Positions 10,857 to 21,567 of a stretch of 64,000 nt of DNA are shown here, piece after piece. The notes below the pieces were generated by a model that searched no databases, was not told where the DNA came from, and saw nothing but the letters and a program-made list of their open reading frames with translations. Where the stretch lies: assembly GCA_038380435.1 (NCBI GenBank), contig JAWZYU010000028.1, positions 22,428,201 to 22,492,200 on the forward strand, given 5' to 3'. The DNA comes from Ryuthela nishihirai. Taxonomy: Eukaryota; Arthropoda; Arachnida; Araneae; Heptathelidae. Within the stretch, counting starts at the first letter, position 1. Each line of letters begins with the position of its first letter. The position numbers and the translations under genes are program-made.

Positions 10857-12088
10857 GTGAGTTGATGCGAAAGTAATGAGGAAAAACATGAACCACACGT
10901 TTTCTATTGTCGTGAAACCAGCATTTTTGTAAACATTGTCAAAGACAGCACACTGTAGCTCCGGTATCTAATGATGTTCTGTACCGTCATTCAGTTCTTA
11001 CAAGTGGCAACAGGTATTTCACAATGGTGATGCAATGTGTGTGCATTAGTTCCATCATGTTGTACAAATTCAGAAATAGTATTAGTATCCAAGAGTGTTT
11101 GTGTAAATTGTGCAAAACTTATGGGGGGCAAAGTCTTCTCTAAAAGCACCTGTTATCAGTAATATAACAAGTTCCAATCAGGTGACTTTCAGCTTAGAAC
11201 TTCCACTGGCCAATGGAGTTCATTGATGACATTTAAAGGCAGTGCTGAACAAAATCCGCATCGCTCATCTAGGGAATTGGCATAGCTATTGAGCACCAAT
11301 CAGTCCTCTGTTCGTCATCTGCAAATGTGTCAAAACTAGATACCTGGATCCCACATCAGTTTGTAACAACAGAACATGGGGAGCATACTATACTGTATGT
11401 GCTTCATTGCTTGTCTGGTAAAAAGGCCAATGGTTTCCTTGACAGAATGATTACAGGAGATGGAAAGTGGATCATTTATGATAATATTGTCCATAAAAAT
11501 CGTGGTGTCAAGCAGGCGATCAACCCAAAGCATGGCAAAACTAGAACTACATTTGCATAAGGTGATGCTCTGTTGTTTGTGGGATTGCAGAGGTATCCTT
11601 CACTGTAAGTTTTAAACCAGTCCCAAGCCTTCAACTTGAATGTCTACTGTGAGTGGCTGGACCACTTAAGGGCAGCACTGAAGGCCAAACACCCAGCGTT
11701 GGTAAACAGAAAAAGTGTAGTGTTCCAACAGTACAATTCAAGCTCCCATGTTGCATTATGACTACAACAGAAACTGCAATTGGGCTGGGAAATAATGACA
11801 CATCCCCCATATTCGCTGGACCTGGATCCTTCAGATTTCCATGTGTTCCAATCCCCGAACAGTTTCATTTCCGATAGGAAGTTTCTGAATGACAGCAAGG
11901 TGAAAAAGTGAATTCCTGACTTCATTACCATCAAGGACAAGAGTTTCTATAGGAATGTCATCTGCAAACTTGTGGATCATTGGAATATGGTCATATCTAC
12001 TAATGGTAATTAAAAACACATTGGTCAGTCATTGGAACAATTATTCTTGCTTGTCTCATGTTTTTCCATTACTTTTGCATCAACCCTA
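10857..12088 (+). mobile_element. mariner transposon, full-length relic
   Basis: Inverted ends GTTGATGCGAAAGTAATGAG (from 10861) and the complement of CCATTACTTTTGCATCAACC (12066-12085) are 1.2 kb apart, the usual mariner size of about 1.3 kb. A broken plus-strand mariner transposase lies between. The exact outer bases and TA duplication are blurred by mutation. The element lies upstream of the RPP14 exon and may be in one of its introns. Confidence 0.8.
11270..12020 (+). pseudogene. mariner transposase (DD34D type), broken
   Basis: The blocks in order are WIPHQF (from about 11342), FLDRMITGDGKWIIYDN (first catalytic D in GDGKW, normally GDEKW), a decayed HDN region read as QQYNSSSHVAL where the second D is lost, and HPPYSLDLDPSDFHVFQS holding the third D. 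The C-terminal DKSFYRNVICKLVDHW follows, ending at a stop near 12011. At least one in-frame stop and a frameshift after 11560 break it. The intact family enzyme cuts and pastes its element at TA sites. This copy cannot be active. Confidence 0.85.
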
Positions 12089-12214
12089 TAAATTAGAAGT
12101 AAGTTATGGAAAAGTAAAAAAGCTTGGTTTAAATGGTTATGAATGGTTGAATTAATTTCAAAGATTAAAACATTCATTAAAAAAATTTTAACACCTAACA
12201 ATAACAGAAATTTA

Positions 12215-12310
12215 TTGGTTCTAATAATATTCAAAATTCTAATTCAATAGAACTTTGAAGTTAGCTTTCCATTGGCATAACATGCGGATTGTGTCCTAAT
12301 TTTTTACTCA
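12215..12310 (+). mobile_element. fragment of the long-hairpin MITE
   Basis: TTTGAAGTTAGCTTTCCATT and GGCATAACATGCGGATTGTG match the right arm of the element at 9903-10418 (ATTAGCTCCCCATTGACTTA, ACATAGGGATT). The outer end is missing or degraded. Confidence 0.45.
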
Positions 12311-12380
12311 TGTGCATTCAATTTTGTAATTAAGAGATTTGCTGAAATTTTAAATATAAATTGCCAGAAATTATAGTTAA

Positions 12381-12395
12381 TGTTTTATCTTTCAG
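12381..12395 (+). promoter_or_regulatory. 3' splice acceptor of the RPP14 coding exon
   Basis: A pyrimidine-rich tract TGTTTTATCTTTCAG ends in AG at 12394-12395. It lies 95 bp before the ATG of the RPP14 frame, with a short 5'-untranslated stretch between. I infer at least one non-coding 5' exon upstream, not located here. Confidence 0.55.
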
Positions 12396-12490
12396 ATTCT
12401 GTAAAGAAGTCCAGCTGGAATAGATGTGTGGTCATAAGAAACTCATTTTATAATTGAAGAACATTCTGTGATGTTTTAAAAAAATATAAG

Positions 12491-12823
12491 ATGACATTTC
12501 AATCAAAGAGATATTATATGGATGTATCATTAGACTTTGGTGAAGAGTATGGTTTCGATGGTGTAGAAATGGACCAACGGTCATTTAAGTATGCTGTGAT
12601 GCTGTCATTAAAAACTCTCTGTGGTGATGTTGGCTATGCTACACTGGTTGATTTGATTAAATACAATGATAAAAGCAGAAGAGGTATTTTACGTTTTCCA
12701 TCCAGAGAACTGATTCGTGTTTGGAGTGCTTTGACACTGTTTTCCAAATATGACGGATGTGACTGTGCATTTAGAGTTCATAAGATTACTCCCTTTTTAA
12801 TCAGCCTTAGCTTAAGCCAGTGA
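12491..12823 (+). CDS. RPP14: ribonuclease P protein subunit p14 (Rpp14)
   Basis: This is a 110-codon frame from ATG 12491 to TGA 12821-12823. The protein has the Rpp14/Pop5-family layout: YYMDVSLDF at residues 8-16, a central KYAVMLSLKTLCGDVGYA, then RGILRFPSRELIRVWSALTL and DCAFRVHKITPFLISL near the end. Human RPP14 is 124 residues and aligns along its length from memory, so the gene looks complete in one coding exon. Rpp14 is a nuclear protein of the RNase P (and RNase MRP) complex that trims 5' leaders from precursor tRNAs. It is the only intact host-type gene I can name here. The frame is clean although transposon relics lie on both sides, which argues for selection. In vertebrates the same transcript also carries the HTD2 frame downstream; no such frame is visible here. 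Confidence 0.9.
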   Translation: MTFQSKRYYMDVSLDFGEEYGFDGVEMDQRSFKYAVMLSLKTLCGDVGYATLVDLIKYNDKSRRGILRFPSRELIRVWSALTLFSKYDGCDCAFRVHKITPFLISLSLSQ

Positions 12824-12956
12824 TGAAGCATGATTATAGATGAAAGAAGTTTTTGCTAAACAACAGTGTTTGGACTGCAGTAGTGTTCTGATACTCAGTT
12901 ATTCTATTTTTAAAAAATGGAGCAGAATTTCATATATATATATTTGTATTATATAA

Positions 12957-12997
12957 AATAAATATATGAAAATTAAGTTGTAAAAATAAATAATAAA
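12957..12997 (+). promoter_or_regulatory. poly(A) signals of RPP14
   Basis: AATAAA occurs at 12957-12962, 12985-12990 and 12992-12997, 134 to 175 bp after the RPP14 stop. A segment of about 27 bp around AAATATATGAAAATTAAG is tandemly duplicated here, which multiplied the signal. They are well placed to end the transcript. Confidence 0.6.
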
Positions 12998-13214
12998 TAT
13001 ATGAAAATTAAGTTGTACTGCATATTTCTAGTGTTATTATCAATACCACCAAGGTTAAACAATTTTGCTACAATGATGATTCTTGTGACAAAAAATGCAA
13101 TATTTGCATATGAAAAATATCAGCCACTAATATTTAGTTATGCATTTGCATTTAAATTTTTTTTAATTTGGAAATACAAATGTAAATTATTGTTTCAGAA
13201 ATTTTAAATATGTA

Positions 13215-13900
13215 CACTGAAGAGTCAAAACATTTTATGGCCACCTTCCTAATATGATGATGGTGCTCCATGTTCCACCAAAACAGCTCTTACCCGGCGA
13301 GGTATGGATGCTACAAGAATTCTGAAGGTGTCTTGTATCTGGTACCAACACGTTACCAGCAGATCCTTTTAACTCTTGTAAGTTGGTGGTTGAGCCACTG
13401 CAGATCGGATATGCCGTTCCATCACAAACCATGATGCTCGATTGGATTGATGTCTAGGAAATTTGGAGGCCAGGGTAATAACTGGAAGTCTTCCCCGTGT
13501 TCCGTGAACAATTCTCGAACAATCCGGGCACTGTGGCATGACATCCTGCTGAAATAAGGCACTACAGAAGGATATACCTGGTCTACAATGATTAGGTACA
13601 TGGTAGACAATATAGTTTCCTGCACATGAATGACGACCCAGGGTTTCCCAGCAGAACATTGCCCAAATTATTACATTTCCTCCACCGGCTTGTTTTTGTC
13701 CTGTGGCGCATCCTGGTAATTATCCAACACTTCCCTAGGTAAATGATGCATACGTACCTGGCTGTGTCCACATGGTGTAACAGTAAATGAGACTGACCAG
13801 ACGACCTTCCAATCATTCAAGGTCCAGTTTTGATGCTCGCCTGCCCATTGTAGGTGCTTTTGACAGCGAACCAAGGTTAGTATGGGCACTTCGAGCAGCT
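13215..13900 (-). mobile_element. Tc1-like transposon, 5'-truncated, with broken transposase
   Basis: The right-hand inverted end CACTGAAGAGTCAAAACATT is preceded by TA (13213-13214). Minus-strand transposase pieces follow: AGEHQNWTLNDWKVVWS (about 13780-13840), FCWETLG, FQQDVMPQCPDCSRIV (second acidic motif) and PPNFLDINPIEHHG (third catalytic E). The C-terminal PRRVRAVL-like codons lie near 13280. Frameshifts split them, and the N-terminal DNA-binding part is missing beyond about 13900. The same family has a 3' end at 47690-47786. Confidence 0.8.
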
Positions 13901-14039
13901 ATGCAGCCTTTTTTGAGGGGGTAGTTTTCCGAGGTTTTGGAACTAATTACTCAAAACAATGTGTACCTTTATGATATAATTTAACCCAAGCAGATGCAAT
14001 TCTTTAGATTGACAAATAGGATTATGAACACTGCCTAAA

Positions 14040-14600
14040 GGTGTGATGGGCAGACAGTGGCAAACATGACTTTGCTAGAATTGGCATATAGTGGCCAAAT
14101 GCAGCAGCTGTAGCTCGGAATGGGGTAGGGGTGGTTCAGTCAGTAGTGTGCCAGGCTCGTAATCTGTAGTTCCCAGGTTCGAGTCCCAGTTTAAAAATTG
14201 ATTCTTGTGACAAAAAATCGAACCTGGGTCAGCGTTGAGATTTATCTCCGAAAAATTCCCCGCCCTGCCCACGATCAGTAGGGGACACCAATAGGCTTGG
14301 AAAAGCTGCTGTCTGTTGGATGGGATGTTAAGCTGTGGCCCTATATGCGGGAGAGCCATGCCCTGTGCACCTTAAAGAACACAATGGAGGCTATCATCAG
14401 CTGTTCCAGTGGGACCCCCAACCTTCAGGGTCCATGTGACCTGGCCATTTAGTCCGTGGTGTGCAAAAAAGTGCCGCTCAGAGGTAAAACAACCCAACTC
14501 TGTAGCTCGGAACAGACATGTCTGGAGAGGAAAATTCTGCAGTTTACTAGGACCATAGCCCATGGCTGCATGAGGGTTTTGTATGTATTAAAGAGGACTA
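14040..14600 (+). mobile_element. LINE 3' end, split by a SINE
   Basis: TGGGCAGACAGTGGCAAACA ... GAATTGGCATATAGTGGCC before the SINE and ACAGACATGTCTGGAGAGGA ... GGACCATAGCCCATGGCTGC after it are collinear with the LINE 3' end at 38535-38670, which can be read as WADNVKQDLIRIG. The tail of the last ORF and the start of the 3' UTR are present. From 14600 to 14970 I see no further feature. Confidence 0.6.
14121..14499 (+). mobile_element. SINE family A with a filler insertion, 13-bp TSD
   Basis: CTGTAGCTCGGAA at 14108-14120 and 14500-14512 is a perfect TSD. The head GTGGTTCAGTCAGTAGTGTG and B box GGTTCGAGTCCC are recognisable, and the usual body follows. After GAGTCCCAG the SINE is interrupted by about 40 bp (14189-14227) not present in other copies. 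Part of this, 14199-14218, equals 13077-13096. A further deletion removes the middle of the tail region near 14390. Confidence 0.88.
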
Positions 14601-14972
14601 TGAACGTGCAGCAATGAAAACGTGATCTCTTACTACTAGACATACACGAGATATCACACATAGTGTAATTATGACATAAACGTATCGAAACATGATAGGT
14701 TTAAAAAAAATACATATTAAAGAGGAGAGAGTTGTGTATAAAAAAAGACGAATTTTATGTGCTATGATATACAATCGAAATTTGAGTGGTTAGACTAGTT
14801 TTATTTTGAAGTATAACAACAGCAACTTTATCGTAGTTAAGGTTATTTCTTTCACATGTGAAGTATGATTGGTAAGATTTCAGGCCTATGCTTTGATTTG
14901 TGATTCTGTTTTCGACTATTCATTGGTATTTCAAGTCAGTGAAATTTTAATGTTTGATACAAGTTTACACTA

Positions 14973-16178
14973 TGTTGAAAGAAGTCACCGGACATCAGGG
15001 TGTTTGACAAAATGTCGCATTTATTGAAATTTCAGTAGGGTGTCGACCCACCTTTGGCTGCAATTACACTCTGCACTCTTTTGAGCATGCCTTCAATCAG
15101 TTTTTGATATTGTGCGGCTGGTATTTTGCACTATTCATCCTTCAACGTGATGGTGTCGACAGGGAAGTGGGTTGTGTTGATAAGGCTTGCAACCGATGCT
15201 TGAATTCATCCCAAATGGCCTCTATTGGATTCAGGCTGGGGCTCTGAGCAGGCATGTTCACACCTGATTCATGTTCACCACAAAGGGCATGTTCTCCACA
15301 CCTGAGTCATGAAACCACTACTGAACGGACCTTGCAGTATGACATGGTGCGTTATCATGGTGATAGATTTATGGCCCCTCACCTTAGTACTGGAACAGTG
15401 TTGGTAGCACAGAATTGTCTAGAACGTCCAAGTACATCTCGGCATTCATGCTACAGGCTATAGGAACCAACAGTCCATGCCACTATATACTACCATCACT
15501 GAACTTCGCAGATGGAACAACATACTGCAGCAGGTAAAGTTCGTCATACCCAGCAGCGACCATTGGATTGGAACAGCATGAAACGTGATTCATCATTCCA
15601 TAAAATTTGTTTCTGTTGATCCAGCGACCAATTCCGACGAGCTTTGCACCAGGCTAGATGTTGTGCATGTTTAGGAGTTATCAGTGGTTTGTATGCAGCT
15701 GCTCGACCATGAAAATTAAACGTATGCTGCTCCCTAAGAACTGCCCTACTGCAAACACCAACAGTTGTGGACTCTTGAAACGTTTTGGTAATCATAGCAG
15801 CAGATGAATGATGAGAAGAAAGTAAGCACACGTTTCAGAGCTCTTCGATCCCTTTCCGTCAGTTTTCGTGATCTGCCCGAATGTTTATTGACTGTTGTGA
15901 CATCTTCACGTTTCCATTTAGTAATCACATCCTGCACAGTTGACCTAGGATGCTCTAATTTGGCCGCAATCGCACGCAAAGATAAGTTACTCAAATGGCA
16001 TCCTATAATGACCCCTCTCTGGAAGTCTGTTAACTCAGCAAGCTCACTCATGTTTTGTATCAACGTCTCCACTGAAGCCTGTTCTGTGCCAACACATACC
16101 TCGCTAGTATCGATCACGTGACTGGAAATTACGTTTTACCTTTGCCAACAGGTGTCCAGACACTTTTTTTTTTCAACA
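14973..16178 (-). mobile_element. Tc1-like transposon, complete end to end (1206 bp)
   Basis: The ends TGTTGAAAGAAGTCACCGGA (14973-) and the inverted ...TTTTTTTTTTCAACA (ending 16178) sit between TA dinucleotides at 14971-14972 and 16179-16180. The outer 8 bases match, and after a short A-run difference GTGTCTGGACACC pairs with GTCACCGGACATC. Length and the encoded protein fit the Tc1 group. From 16181 to 17067 there is only AT-rich DNA with no recognised feature. Confidence 0.88.
15032..16117 (-). pseudogene. Tc1-family transposase, frameshifted
   Basis: About 360 codons run from near 16117 to the stop at 15032-15034. The N-terminal helix-turn-helix (LTDFQRGVIIGCHLSNLSLR, then ATVQDVITKWK-like STVQDVITKWKRE) binds the element ends. 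Further on come WNDESRFMLF (first D), DNAPCHTARSV (second D), SPSLNPIEAIWDEF (catalytic E) and the C-terminal RVQSVIAAKGGSTPY. All three catalytic positions of the DDE site are present, but frameshifts near 15750-15830 and stops in 15350-15500 break the frame. It looks like a fairly recent loss. Confidence 0.85.
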
Positions 16179-17067
16179 TAGTTATTAAATCAGTTGATTT
16201 ACTATTTTTTTATTTATTAAGAATTCAGGTTCGGTTCCCAAATATTCAAATGCAACTAAAAATTTTGTAACAGTATGTACGTATCTATTCATGCAAGTCT
16301 TAAATGATAGAAGCTGAGCACCCAAATGAAGATGATAAGTCGGATTTATATTCCCTGTCGGGAAGCTTTACATCGTTATTTAACTCCTTGCCAGTTATGG
16401 CTTATGAAGTTCTGGATGCAGGGTGATTAAATGTAAGCGATCTCACTTAAAACACCTTTTAAAACGCCACAATGGTCCTGTCGAAAGTAACGTTGAATAC
16501 CTCTATTTTGAAGTCATTTTGTTCATTTTTAAGCCTCTGATATTCACATAGCTCACCATCTATCCGTTTGATTTTAGGCAGACGAGAAATCTGGTATCAT
16601 GATTCTACACAACACATTAATGCCATCTTTTATGCACTTTCATTCAATTAATTAAAATTGCTCCTAGATTCCTACAAATCTTCTAATGCAGAGTGCAGCA
16701 ATTGGGAGGATTCGATAGCATCTACTGATTGCAAAGTTCCGATTATAGTATTTTTACGAGAAAACAGAAAATATTTGTTTCTATCTTTTTTTCCTAACCC
16801 CTATTTTCTGGACACCATCTGCATTGCTTCAACAATGCTTACTATTTCTTTTGTACAGCGGAAATATAAAACTACTCCTTTTGCTTTTGCGAATGTTTTC
16901 CTTGCTGTGAAAAGTGATGTGAAAATAGATATTTACTATCAGTGCTTGTAAAAAAGGTTACCTTTCTTGTTATTTGGGGGTCCCTGAACTCGGGGCCCTA
17001 GTGCAGCTGCATCGTTGGATGAGATGCCTCTGAAGTGGACAAATGAGGAAAACCTAAAAGCAGTATA

Positions 17068-18483
17068 CAGGGTGTTTCAAAACTCTGTACAAATTTCAGT
17101 GGGAGATAGGGAACACCAAGACAAATGCTATGAATGTATGTCTGCTGATGCAACCCTTCGGGACTAGATGGCTCTGACTGAAATATCGGTGGAGCTGGTA
17201 CATAAATGAATGGAAACAAGTGTGAACAACATGTTAATTTAAAGAAAGTGCTCAAAGTTGCGACTGGTAACAGCATTGTACGCATGATAGCATCGAAGCA
17301 CTGATTGCCTACATGTTGAAAGATTCCTGGAATTTTGCGAACAGTTGCAGTGGCGACAGTGATTCTTGCGATGAGGTCTTCATCTGAGTCAATGGCAGTC
17401 TTGTACACGAGGTTCTTCATGTGTTCCCAGAGGAAGAAATCGATACATGTTAAATCGAGCGATCTTGGCCAGACAATGGGTCCACCCCAGCCTATCCATC
17501 GGCCACCAAAAGTGGAGTTCAGATAATCCCGCACATCATTGCTGAAGTGTGCTGGTGCCCCGTCGTGTTGAAACCACATTCATCCACGAATATCCACGGA
17601 ACATCTTCCAGCAGTCCCGGCAACGTTTCTTCAAGAAATACCTAATAAATCTGCCCATTGAGTCAGGGAGGCAGAAGATATGACCCAGTCAAAATATTAT
17701 GGACGATACCCACCCAAACTTTGACAGCGAACTGTTGTTGATGACCATGCACCAAATGTGAGAATTGTGCACATTAAACACACCCTCGCGTCTGAAAGAG
17801 GCCTCATCTGAGAAGAGCACATGAGCCGGAAAATCAGGCTGCACCATGGCCTGCTGCAGAAACCAGTGCACGAAGAGGATAATTCTGAGGTTGCAATGTC
17901 TGGGCTCTCTGACGATGAAACAGATGTAACTGCTGCTCACGCAACACTCTCCACAGGAGGGCATGGTTCACACCGAGGCTACATTCAACAGCTCGCTTGC
18001 TTGTGTCTGGATTATCCACAATCTTCCATAGGATCTCTTCCCTCAGGAAGAGTGTATCAGGAGTGTGCATTGTTCTCTTCCGACCAATGTCATGCATGTT
18101 TACATGGAATGTTCCATTTCTCGCAGTTGCCGGAGCAAATGTGCAAATGTTTGGTGATGTGGCACACATCTATTTGTGAAGTGCTGTCCGTACAACTTCA
18201 CAGCAACTCTTCCATTTCCATTGGCAGCCCCATATGCCAGATGCATGTCAACCATCTCAGCAGTCATGAAAGACTCCATTGTTATACGTAATGTGTTGGA
18301 TTTACGAATGCCGACGGCAAACATGTCCGTTTCTGTTTCCATTTCATCTCTCTACCAATTGCTTGCCGCCAAACAGCACCCCTCTGGCACCGAAAGGTTA
18401 CGTCAGAGGACATACATTCATAGACGAAAAAGGTGTTCCCTATCTCCCATTGAAATTTATACAGAAAGTTTTGAAACACCTTG
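17068..18483 (-). mobile_element. Tc1/mariner-superfamily transposon (Tc3-like, DUF4817 type), complete ends
   Basis: The ends CAGGGTGTTTCAAAACTCTG (17068-) and the inverted TTTTGAAACACCTTG (ending 18483) are followed inward by matching GGGAGATAGGGAACACC blocks, so the inverted repeats are about 75 bp. TATA flanks both sides (17064-17067, 18484-18487), consistent with a TA or TATA duplication. The 1416-bp interior encodes a minus-strand transposase. Confidence 0.85.
17236..18342 (-). pseudogene. DUF4817/DDE-type transposase, frameshifted
   Basis: The N-terminal part (18100-18342) reads FMTAEMVDMHLAYGAANGNG and VPHHQTFAHLLRQLRE, the DUF4817-type helix-turn-helix found before many arthropod DDE transposases. 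The middle has FLREEILWKIVDNPDTSKRA and VLFSDEASF (first D). The C-terminal block has MWFQHDGAPAHFSNDVRDYL (second D), WPRSLDLTCIDFFLWEHMKN (third acidic D in the DLTCID segment) and DSDEDLIARI. At least two frameshifts (about 17600-17700 and 18100-18170) inactivate it. From 18484 to 19069 no feature was seen. Confidence 0.85.
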
Positions 18484-19069
18484 TATATAATCCATTAAGG
18501 GTACAGTTTTGACTAAGTGTAATGTGAAGCTATTTATTACAATTTAGCCATTTTTTGAAAATGAAAGCATACTAAAAGAAATTAGCAATAATCTTCCATA
18601 TTTTAGATTTCCTATTTTCTTTTTTTTTCTCAAAAAAAGGATAAAATGATTTTGGCGTAATAATACTGATAAAAAAGTCAAATGTTAATGATTGGTATTT
18701 TTTTATTAAACACTAACTTAAATAATTCTTGTATATATTCCATTTTCGCTTGTGATTAAAATTTACTTCTAATATAAATGCTAACTTTTTATGCATTTTG
18801 CACTGTTTTTGGTAAGATATTTATATTTAGGGGAATCACACTTGGTGTATAGGTTTTTGAATCACTCCGACATAGCTCTTGTAAACAAAGTGTGTCATAT
18901 GCTAGTCATATAGAAAAGACTGTACTGTCGTATACTTCCAATTTATAATCTATTGTATTAGTGTAGTTTGATGCGTTCCTTTTTTCAAATTTATTAGTGG
19001 AAACAGTTATTTTTAATAACTTGCAACCGTTAATTTAAGTCTAAGTGATTTTGAGAAATTTAATTCCAC

Positions 19070-19235
19070 CCACCCTAATTTTGGTAGACCCCAGCGGGTT
19101 AGCATATAGCCTATATTCTTCCCCAGGGTGAAGGGAACGTTCGTGCAAAGTATGATGCATCTAGCTCTTCTGGGTGCCGAGTGCATAAATGGACAAACAA
19201 ACGTTCTTTATATATTTGATAGAGACGATTGTGAC
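19070..19235 (+). mobile_element. retrotransposon 3'-tail-like segment
   Basis: The stretch AGCCTATATTCTTCCCCAGG ... GTTCGTGCAAAGTATGATGC ... GACAAACAAACGTTCTTTAT has the style of RTE-type 3' UTRs, which end in a run of ACAAACAAAC followed by TTTATATAT. This is recalled similarity, not an alignment. Confidence 0.35.
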
Positions 19236-19359
19236 TTAACTGACAGGGAATCGCGCTAATTCCAACTACGATGAAGAAATGCTAGAATTCTGAAAATTTC
19301 CACCTATTGGTAATCGGTAGTAGATCTCGGAAATGATTCTGAATTTGATATATGACGTA

Positions 19360-19735
19360 TTCTTTAAGGTCAAATGGAGGTCACGTAGAAGTCTAACTTT
19401 GATCTACTACTGCTGGAGATGTGAAAATTGGTGTCTGGGTGTCAGCATTGTTACGAAGTTTTGGTTCTGGCACATCCTTCGAAATCAAAGGTCAAATTTA
19501 GATCTACTGATGCTAGACAATTAAATATTGTTTTTTCACCTATGACCTGGGGATATACCTGGAGGGTATTTCAGGTAATAGGTTTAAGAATCATTGTGGA
19601 ATTTTAGATGTGATGGATACTTCGAGGTCAAAAGTTAAAATTTCAATTTACCGGTGCCAGAGGGCTAAAAATTGGCACATAGTGCTATTTTCTGAAATGC
19701 GTATATCTCGAATGTTAAAAAGTCTCTGATCCGGT
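19360..19735 (+). repeat. degenerate tandem repeats around AGGTCAAA
   Basis: Three imperfect units of about 125 bp begin at AGGTCAAATGGAGGTCAC (about 19369), AAAGGTCAAATTTAG (about 19487) and GAGGTCAAAAGTTAAA (about 19623). Each then has a GATCTACTRMTGCTRGA or ACCGGTGCCAGAGGGC block and GTGAAAATTGG or AAAAATTGGCAC. Likely an old minisatellite; no coding evidence. From 19736 to 20244 nothing else was recognised. Confidence 0.4.
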
Positions 19736-20251
19736 GCCATGATCAAGGTCCCCTTTCCTCCCCCCCTAGATCTGACTCTGTATGCCTACAGTGTAAAATA
19801 AATAAATACTCTTCTTGAGGCAAAGACGAAAGGCATTGTTCTTTGCCATCATTACTCCTCTGCATATGACCCTCGTGCAAAACTGGAACTTAGCAAATAA
19901 TTATGAACAATGCGCCTGAAGGAAAAGGGGAAGACCTAGAATGAGATTTACTGAGATTTTCAAACGGAGATTATTATCCATTGTCTTCATTCACTTGGGA
20001 TAGATGTATATTACAGAACTTATTTACACAGTCTGGTTGGTTTTCATATCTCACGGCTGCCTCAGGATTAAAGAAATATCTCGCAGATTTTTATTTCAAG
20101 AATATATTTAAAAGATAGAGAAAACTTTGGAAGATAATGGAGAGGAAACACAATGGACCGAGGTATTTAAAGTCATCTAAGGAAATGAAAACATTTTGCT
20201 TCGCTAGCAAAGCAACTCTTCGTGACGTAAATTGTAACAATCTGAAATGGC

Positions 20252-20684
20252 TTTTGGGTTGGGTTGCTTTACCTCTGAGTGGTACTTTTTTGCACACCAT
20301 GGGCTAAATGGCCAGGTCACATGAACCCCGAAGATTGGGGGAGGGGACCCACTGGAACAGCTGATGATAGCCTTCTGTCAAGGCTATCCAGTGTGTTCTT
20401 TAATGTGCACAGGGTGTGGCTCTCCCGCACACAGGGCCACAACTTAACATCCCATCCAACAGACAGCAGCCTTTCCAAGCCTATCGGTGTCCCCTACTGG
20501 TCATGAGCAGGGCAGGAAATTTTGTATTTTGAGTCCCAGCTCATAACCTGTACTTCCCAGGTTTGAGTCCCAGCTCGGTCAGCGTCGAAATAAATCTCGA
20601 CGCTGACCGAGCTGGGACTTAAACCTGGGAACTACAGGTTACGAGCCTGGCACGCTACCGACTGCGCCACCCCCGTCCCATCCT
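20252..20684 (-). mobile_element. SINE family A with an inverted duplication of its tRNA head
   Basis: The flanks AAATGGC (20245-20251, 20685-20691) are a 7-bp TSD. The tail GGGTTGGGTTGCTTTACCTC comes first because the copy is reversed. Near the head, 20545-20588 and 20597-20640 form a 44-bp inverted repeat with two mismatches and an 8-nt loop, so the tRNA-like promoter region exists in both orientations. The second arm is the normal SINE head; the first is the extra copy. Confidence 0.85.
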
Positions 20685-20691
20685 AAATGGC

Positions 20692-21483
20692 AACACTTAG
20701 AGCAAGCACTAAAATAAGCTAGTTGCAGAAGGAGAAATTTATTCACGGAGGAAAACTTAATAAAAATATTAGTAGACATTATTTCAGTTCCCCCATAGTT
20801 CGTTGATTAACTGGTTGTAAGAAATCGAGTGACGTGGGGAGATCAAGTTTATTGGTTAGCTGATGAAAAGCTACTTTGTATAACATTTGATGGGATGGGG
20901 TGCACTCTTATTTTACTAGCGTTATCATTTGACTGGAGAGTAACTGCTTTTTCTCTCGGTTCTGATGTGGGTCGCTCCAATATGTATATGCCCGCTGTTG
21001 AAGGCGAATGTATATGTATGCCCCTACAGGTCGAATCCTAGAAGGTAAAACGAGCGAGAATAGGAATGTATTCTTGCCGACTGATAAACCGAGCTTCGTT
21101 CATCCCACAGTTCTACTGAAGGAATGGGAATGCTCTGACGCATTCTCTACGTAATGCCCCTAAATGTTACGACATGGAAGACAATCAGCAAAACAGGGGA
21201 GAGATTAAAACTGCCGAGGTCGGGGTTCCATGGACTTTGTAGGTCTGATCACGAATTTGAAAAAATAAATTGATTTAAAGAAGTTTGTCTAAAAATTATT
21301 TCACTTTTGATTGATTTGGAAAATTCTGATTTAAATATTAATACTCATAACGATTAAAATGGAACAGAACGCCTTTCGGATATAAAATTTTTTCCTCCGT
21401 TTTAGTGTTTTTTTTTACAAATTTCTTGATAATTATTTAATGACCTGGGTCGTTATTTGAAGCCACTCTGTTCTCTGCTGTAT
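20692..21483. other. unassigned stretch
   Basis: There is a 70-codon plus-strand frame at 20829-21041, but I recognise no domain and its composition is not distinctive, so I do not call it a gene. The rest is non-repetitive by eye. Confidence 0.3.
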
Positions 21484-21566
21484 TCTGGTACTACTGTTAT
21501 AGAGGCAAAACTGTCTTGTGCAGGTGGGATCCGAAACCACCACCTCCTGATAATGTAAGTGATAGG
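21484..21566 (-). mobile_element. tRNA-derived SINE family C, fragment
   Basis: On the minus strand TCAGGAGGTGGTGGTTTCGG followed by ATCCCACCTGCACAAGACAG is a tRNA anticodon-arm/T-arm-like segment with a B box (GGTTTCGGATCCC). The next bases AGACAGTTTTGCCTCTATAA resemble the body start GACAATTTTTCCTTTGCACC of the copy at 26071. Confidence 0.5.
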
Positions 21567-21567
21567 T

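Noticed and set aside
20829..21041. 70-codon plus-strand frame as a small secreted or membrane protein
   Set aside because: No clear signal peptide or family match; the length is within chance for this region.
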